From Elephas maximus indicus (Eukaryota > Chordata > Mammalia > Proboscidea > Elephantidae): a DNA stretch of 64,000 nucleotides. Location of the stretch: assembly GCF_024166365.1 (NCBI RefSeq), contig NC_064842.1, forward strand, positions 27,809,001 to 27,873,000. Direction: 5' to 3'. The stretch's first letter is position 1. The number at the start of each line of letters is the position of its first letter. Of this stretch, positions 58,570-64,000 are shown piece by piece. The notes below the pieces were generated by a model that did not search any database, was not told where the DNA came from, and was given only the letters and a program-made list of their open reading frames with translations. The position numbers and the translations under genes were made by a program.

Positions 58570-59125
58570 TTTTCTTTATTGTACTTTAGATGAAGGTTTA
58601 CATAACAAACTAGCTTCTCATTAAACAGTTAGTACACATATTGTTTTATGACATTGGTTAACAACCCCACAACATGTTGACACTCTCCCTTCTCGACCTT
58701 GGGTTCCCTATTACCAGCTTTCCTGTCCCCTCCTGCCTTCTAGTCCTTGCCCCTGGGCTGGTGTGCCCATTTAGTCTTGTTTTATGGGCCTGTCAAATCT
58801 TTGGCTGAAGGGTAAACCTCAGAAGTGACTCCAATACTGAGCTGAAAGGGTGTTTGGGGGCCGTTCTCTCAGGGTTTCTCCAGTCTCTGCCAGACCAGTA
58901 AGTCTGGCCATTTTTTGTGAATTGGAATTTTGTTCTACATTTTTCTCCAGCTTTGCCTCAGACCTTCTACTGTGATTCCTGTCAGAGCAGTCAGTGGTGG
59001 AAGCCGGGCACCATCTAGTTATGCTGGACTCAGCCTGGTGGAGGCCATGGTAGCTGTGGTCCATTAGTCCTTTGGACTAATGTTTCCCTTGTGTCTTTCT
59101 TCATTCTCCCTTGCTCCTGAAGAAA
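58570..59125 (-). mobile_element. L1 3' end, afrotherian lineage
   Basis: The same 3' UTR family as 48985-49880 and 54900-55800: TTATTGTACTTTAGATGAAG, GTTAACAACCCCACAACATG and CTGTCAGAGCAGTCAGTGG. About 550 bp remain. Confidence 0.88.
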
Positions 59126-59342
59126 CCCTGCAATTTTAAATCATGAGTGCCTTATTTGCGTCTCCCTCCTCCTGTTTAAGTCCTTCTGTGTGTGTGAGCC
59201 CTGGGTGTGTGTGGTGTTGAATACGGCTTTTCTTTCCCTTCCCTTGCATGTAGTAATTTGCTATTGCAACCAAATAAAATGCATATTACATAGAGCCTCA
59301 TCATGGAACATTATGGACATGAGCTGTCTAAGAGAGTGTATT

Positions 59343-59521
59343 AAACCAGTTATTGTCCAGTAGATTCCGACTCATGGTGACCCCACGTGTGTACAAGCAG
59401 AATTCTGCTCTATAGGGTTTTCTGATGTTTCCGAAGTAGATCATCAGGCCTCTCTTCCCAGGCTCCTCTGGGTGGACTCGAACCTTTAGGTCAGCAGCCA
59501 AGCATATTAATCCTTTGCTCC
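59343..59521 (-). mobile_element. AfroSINE, older variant
   Basis: TAAACCAGTTATTGTCCAGT, AGTAGATCATCAGGCCTCTC and GAACCTTTAGGTCAGCAGCC; head decayed. Confidence 0.8.
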
Positions 59522-59976
59522 AAGAGAGTATATTGGAATTTCGCTGAAGAGATTTGATTGTTTCGCTAGCAATTTAACATGGATCTCAATGAACAATAAT
59601 ATGAGCAAAGCTCTTAAGTATCAATGGACTTAAATTTTAAGAATTATGTGATCAATTAACCATAAAGCAATTTCATCCTTCCAACTCTCATCTTTGTAGA
59701 ACATCAGCATATTTATGCCATTAGTGTTTATTCACTATAGATAAAGAAAACTGTTCTGGGTTATTACATGATTGACTTATACTTGTATTTCAGCTGAGAA
59801 TTACTCTTGTATTTCTGTACGTAACAGATAAAAGTCATCCTACCTTTAATCAACGTTTAGCATCTGAATGAACTTTAATTAAAAAAAAAAAATCTTTTGT
59901 TAAATTTCTCTCTGCTCACATTGTGCTCTTAATTAAAACTTTTCATAAGGTAAACTTTAACTGATACAGATATCAA

Positions 59977-60140
59977 AACCAAAACCAAACCCATTGCCGA
60001 CGAGTCGACTCCAACTCATAGCGACCCTACAGGACAGAGTAGAAGTGCCCCGTAGTTTCCAAGGAGAGCCTGGTGGATTCGAACTCCTGACCTTTTGGTT
60101 AGCAGCTGTAGCACTTAACTACTACGCCACCAGGATTTCC
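59977..60140 (-). mobile_element. AfroSINE, full length, with perfect target duplication
   Basis: Antisense copy, ACCCATTGCCGACGAGTCGA to ACGCCACCAGGATTTCC. ACAGATATCAA stands at 59966-59976 and again at 60141-60151, a perfect 11-bp target duplication, so this is a younger insertion. Confidence 0.95.
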
Positions 60141-60261
60141 ACAGATATCAATATGTGCCAATAATGGCAAGTTAAATGAAAAGAGCAAATCGGTATCAAA
60201 TCCCCTATGTAAAAAAAATCCCTTCCACCCTGCCACTTTCCCATTCAATTATAATATAAAT

Positions 60262-60418
60262 TACCCACTGCCTGTAGAGTCGATTCCGACTGATGGCAAC
60301 CCTATAGGACAGAGTAGAACTGCCCCACAGACTTTCCAAGGAGCGCCTGGTGGATTCAAACTGCCAATCTTTTGGTTAGCAGCCGTAGCTCTTAACCACT
60401 ACGCCACCAGGGTTTCCA
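60262..60418 (-). mobile_element. AfroSINE, full length
   Basis: Antisense copy, CCCACTGCCTGTAGAGTCGA to ACGCCACCAGGGTTTCC, 120 bp from the previous copy in the same orientation. Confidence 0.93.
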
Positions 60419-60419
60419 A

Positions 60420-61809
60420 TAAAAATTAAGAAAACTAAAATTCAGAACTTTCATCACCAGGCTGGCAATAAGATACTAACAATCCAGTGATGGAAATTTT
60501 AGCAGTCAAGACTTTGGAAATGGTGACGCAACATGGAGACACGAGTGGCTCATGCACTGTCTTCCTGTTACACCTGAACTTGAAGATAAGGAACCACACG
60601 CAACTTTGCCTATATCTGATTTGCCTGAATCCTGTGTTTTGTGATCCAGCTCAAGAAAGGTAAGTCCAGCTGCCACTTACGAACAATAGCTGTGTTGAGA
60701 TATTTATGATGGTAAGTTCAATTTTAAGTCAGTTTTGAGGTTGGAATTTTGAGTTTGGAATTGTGGAAATATGGCCCATACAAGCAGTGCTAATCGGGAG
60801 CAATTCTCATTCCCTTTAGATTCATTAGGCCAGCCCATGAAAAGCTTTTAATTCAGCAGTGAGGGAAATATAGAACTGAACGCTTTGTAGAAACTCATCA
60901 CCATGTATAGCTGTGTTTCCATAGGGGCTTTTTCATCACATTTACCAGACTTTAAACCTGGGATATTAGGAACACTTTTGCTGGTGTAGAACTCTCTTCC
61001 TCAGCTGCTGTTCCGAGCCACCGGGAGACTTCCAGGACAGCAGGGCCTCCTGGGAGCAGGGAAGGGAGGGCGGTGGCAAGGGTGGGCCAGGGATACTTCC
61101 TGTGGGGGCATGGGGAGGTGATATTTCAATCTCCTCCTCCCTCAGGTCCCTGGTCTTCCTGCTGCTCCTATGCCCTTTGTTAATCTGAGATGGAGGTGGA
61201 GGGGGTCTCAGGGAACACAGGAAACCTTCCCATCCACCTTCTGGGGTCCTCAAGACTGTGAGAATGCAGCACAGAATGTGGAGTGGGGGAGGGTAGTGGG
61301 AGGGGCTGAGCCACCTCCTGTTCTCCCTTCTTTTTGGTCTATGTCTGGGGGAGGGTGGAGGCCTACAGATGGGAGGAAAAAGGAGCAGGTTGGGGAAGGA
61401 GAGCAGGAAGGGGTTTCCCTTCACCCTCCTCCCTTTCCTCCCTCCCAGTGCCTGCACCTGGCTGGTATACAGCTGACGTGACAAACCTGCCAGACTGAAG
61501 GGAAAGCAGAAGGAGTTCACCCGCAGCGTGGGGAGGGAGGAAAGGGGGTTTCCGGTGGCCCTTTTAGGTTGGCATTCATCAGGCTGGGGCTCACTCCTAC
61601 ACCCCAAAAGGATAGGCTGCCCAAGTACAAGGACTGAGGACCATGGGGCTTCTGGGGTGTGGTGCCACACATCCCTAAGCAGTCACCACCTCCTTAGTTT
61701 CATTTCTCTAAAATGTCTATCGTGAATGTCAGACTCATATTTCCCCACTGTAAATTTTGGGTAAATAAATGAGAACATGGGATGTAAATTTAAATTCCTA
61801 GAGGACTAG
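60420..61809. other. Intergenic with GC-rich, purine-rich block
   Basis: Unlike its surroundings, 60960-61720 is GC-rich and purine-rich on the + strand. It contains an open frame of 234 codons on the - strand (61670-60966), rich in Pro, Ser and Arg. I recognise no domain. A 3' UTR or regulatory element of a gene beyond the right edge (EDARADD by synteny) is possible but not shown. Confidence 0.4.
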
Positions 61810-62010
61810 AGGAGTCCCTGGGTGGCACAAATGATTAGGTGCTTGGCTGCTAACCAAAGTTTGGAGGTTCAAGTCTACCCAGAAGCACTTGGAAGAAAGG
61901 CCTGGCAATCTACTGCTGAAAAATGAGTCATTGAAAAGCCCTGGAGCACAATACTACTATGACACACATGGGGTCTCCATAAGTGGGCGTCAACTCCACC
62001 AGCAGCCGGC
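61810..62010 (+). mobile_element. AfroSINE, older long variant
   Basis: GTCCCTGGGTGGCACAAATG, TTGGAGGTTCAAGTCTACCC, AGGCCTGGCAATCTACTGC and a short CACCAGCAGCCGG end. Confidence 0.82.
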
Positions 62011-62478
62011 AGAGGACTAGAACTCTCCCTACAAATTCTGTTCAGTGCTTAGGTGGTAGCTGGCTGTAAACATTAGATACCTCACTGAACAATAATTTGC
62101 AATCTATTTTTAAAAGTCTTGACATTTTATTACTGGCTGGTATTTTAAGTACATCTTATGATATACTGACAGGGTAAGACAAACCGGGTGTGATTAACAT
62201 TGAATCAGAAGTGAGGAGTAAATCTCTGCATAGATTTTGCTAAAGTTTACATTTGATGGTGAAGCAGATTTTATTTAGCAGCCGCCTAATGAAAACCATT
62301 GTCAGTGTTAATGGAAAAAATGTGGTGGTTTAGACAATAACTTTCTTGAGAGTTAATTCTAATCTTTCTGGTGTACTCAGTGTTATTCATCATTTTTGCT
62401 TATTTCAATCAGGAATTTATACAGAATCTGTCCAAATTGAACAAGCACCTTAACTTCCTAATCTGTTGCCCACCCCTT

Positions 62479-62577
62479 CAAAAAAAAAAAAAAAAAAAAC
62501 CCGTTGCTGTTGAGTCAATTCCAACTCAGAGCGACCCTATAGGACAGTGTAGACTTGCCCCCATAGGGTTTCTAAGG
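62479..62577 (-). mobile_element. AfroSINE, left half split by RTE
   Basis: An 18-A run, then CCCGTTGCTGTTGAGTCAAT to CCCCATAGGGTTTCTAAGGC. The element stops in the middle of its consensus and resumes at 63778. Confidence 0.9.
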
Positions 62578-63777
62578 CCAGGAATTCACGCTGGTTTCAG
62601 AAGAGGACGTGGAACCAGGGATATCATTGCTGATGTCAGACGGATCCTGGCTGAAGGCAGAGAATACCAGAAGGATGTTTACCTAGGTTTTATTGACTAT
62701 GCAAAGGCATTCGACTGTGTGGATCATAACAAATTATGGATAACGTTGCAAAGAATAGGAATTCCAGAACACTTAATTATGCTCATGAGGAACCTTTACA
62801 TAGATCAAGAGGCAGTTGTTTGGACAGAACAAGGGGATACCAATTGGTTTAAAGTCAGGAAAGGTGTGCGTCAGGGTTGTATTCTATCACCATACCTATT
62901 CAGTCTGTATGCTGAGCAAATAATCTGAGAAGCTGGACTATATGAAGAAGAACGGGGCATCAGGATTGGAGGAAGACTCATTAACAACCTGCGTTATGCA
63001 GATGACACAACCTTACTTACTGAAAGTGAAGTGGACTTGAAGCACTTACTAATGAAGATCAAAGACCACAGCCTTCAGTATGGATTGCACCTCAACATAA
63101 AGCAAAAATCCTCACAACAGGACCAATGAGCAACATCATGATAAACGGAGAAAAGATTGAAGTTGTCAAGGATTTCATTTTACTTGGATCCATAATCAAC
63201 ATCCGTGGAAGCAAGAGTCAAGAAATCAAAAGGCGCATTGCATTGGGCAAATCTGCCGCAAAGGACCTCTTTAAAGTGTTGAAAAGCAAAAACGTCACCT
63301 TGAAGACTAAGGTGCACCTGACCCAAGCCATGGTATTTCCAATCGCATCATATGCATGTGAAAGCTGGACAATGAATAAGGAAGACCGAAGAAGAACTGA
63401 TGCCTTTGAATTGTGGTGCTGGCGAAGAATACTGAATATAACATGGACTGCCAAAAGAACGAACAAATCTGTCTTAGGAGAAGTACAGCCAGAATGCTCC
63501 TTAGAGGCAAGGATGGTGAGGCTGCATCTTATATACTTTGGACATGTTGTCAGGAGGGATCAGTCCCTAGAGAAGGACATCATGCTTGGCAGAGTACAGG
63601 GTCCATGAAAAGAGGAAGACCCTCAATGAGGTGGATTGACACAGTGGCTGCAACAGTAAGCTCAAGCATAAGAATGATTGTTAAGGATGGCTCAGGACTG
63701 GACAGTGTTTCGTTCTGTTGTGCACAGGGTCACTATGAGTCGGAACCGACTCGACGGCACCTAACAACAACACAACA
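62578..63777 (+). mobile_element. RTE (BovB-like) retrotransposon, 5'-truncated
   Basis: The translation shows a non-LTR reverse transcriptase: AGFRRGRGTRDIIADVRRIL, FIDYAKAFDCVDHNKLW, KGVRQGCILSPYLFSLY and the catalytic LRYADDTTLL (YADD at 62995-63006). A later WCWRRILNITW and KRGRPSMRWID are RTE C-terminal motifs. It is dead: a TGA at 62926, a frame break near 63105 and another near 63604. The upstream endonuclease is missing. The 3' end TATGAGTCGGAACCGACTCG then CAACAACAACA matches AfroSINE tails. The family is probably RTE1 of Afrotheria. Confidence 0.9.
62586..63690 (+). pseudogene. Broken reverse transcriptase reading frame of the RTE
   Basis: Three consecutive open pieces in different frames (to 62928, then 62929-63126, 63126-63608, and 63610 on) cover RT fingers, palm and C-terminus. 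The open frame that begins at 62371 starts outside the element and runs through the SINE, so its first part is chance. Confidence 0.85.
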
Positions 63778-63895
63778 ACAATCTTTATGGAAGCAGACTG
63801 CCACATCTTTCTCCTGTAGAGTGGCTGGTGGGTTCGAACCCTTGACCTTTCGGTTAGCGGCTGAGCACTTAACCACTGCACCACCAGGGCTCCTT
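63778..63895 (-). mobile_element. AfroSINE, right half split by RTE
   Basis: ATCTTTATGGAAGCAGACTG through GGTGGGTTCGAACCC to GCACCACCAGGGCTCCTT. It continues the consensus broken at 62577, so both halves were one long-variant SINE. Confidence 0.9.
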
Positions 63896-64000
63896 CTGTT
63901 GCCAAAACTTTAGTGGAATTGTGAACTAAACCAAAACTTTGCTTTCTCTCTTTTTCCCCCAAGAGAACACCTGGAAAATCTGATCTCTCTAGTAATGAGC

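Noticed and set aside
62371-62585. N-terminal part of the open frame leading into the RTE reverse transcriptase
   Set aside because: It reads through unique sequence, an A-run and an antisense AfroSINE before reaching RTE homology at about 62578, so the fusion is accidental.
1-64000. A new defence or mobile system of microbial type
   Set aside because: The window has introns, SINEs, LINEs and a CpG island throughout; no operon, phage or CRISPR signal exists.

Overview
The window is mammalian nuclear DNA from an afrotherian, most likely an elephant or close relative. The evidence is about three dozen copies of the AfroSINE family (tRNA-derived, confined to Afrotheria), an RTE retrotransposon whose 3' end matches the SINE tails, and L1 3' ends of one lineage. 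It also holds older elements shared by most mammals (L2, MIR, MER5, MLT1-type LTR). Nothing bacterial, plasmid or phage is present. The protein identities below come from recognising exon translations; no search was run.

Region 1 (1-6824, + strand) holds the last nine coding exons of HEATR1 (UTP10/BAP28), a nucleolar factor of the small-subunit processome. They encode 409 residues to the stop codon. Region 2 (about 6825-9864) lies between two convergent stop codons only 3 kb apart and must hold both 3' UTRs. Region 3 (9865-about 33800, - strand) is the complete LGALS8 gene (galectin-8). It has ten coding exons including one alternative 126-bp linker exon, a probable non-coding first exon and a CpG-island promoter. 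The joined exons give 316 residues for the short form and 358 for the long form. The order HEATR1 - LGALS8 tail to tail is, from memory, that of human 1q43; EDARADD would be expected beyond the right edge.

Region 4 (about 34250-64000) is intergenic. I recognise no host gene there, only SINEs (some in tandem), L1 3' ends, L2 and MIR fossils, a 145-bp AT-rich palindrome, a possible DNA-transposon relic with internal hairpins, and at the right end a 5'-truncated RTE inserted into an AfroSINE.

How the genes relate: HEATR1 acts in pre-rRNA transcription and processing in the nucleolus. LGALS8 is a cytosolic and secreted lectin that senses damaged endosomes and binds surface glycans. They share no known pathway; their only visible link is the convergent layout. 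I found no clearly undescribed biological system. The items most worth a second look are the convergent 3' region, an ETS/IRF composite motif in the LGALS8 promoter, the ERV-L-like LTR with repeated octamers, the TIR/hairpin cluster, the large palindrome, and the RTE-in-SINE nest.
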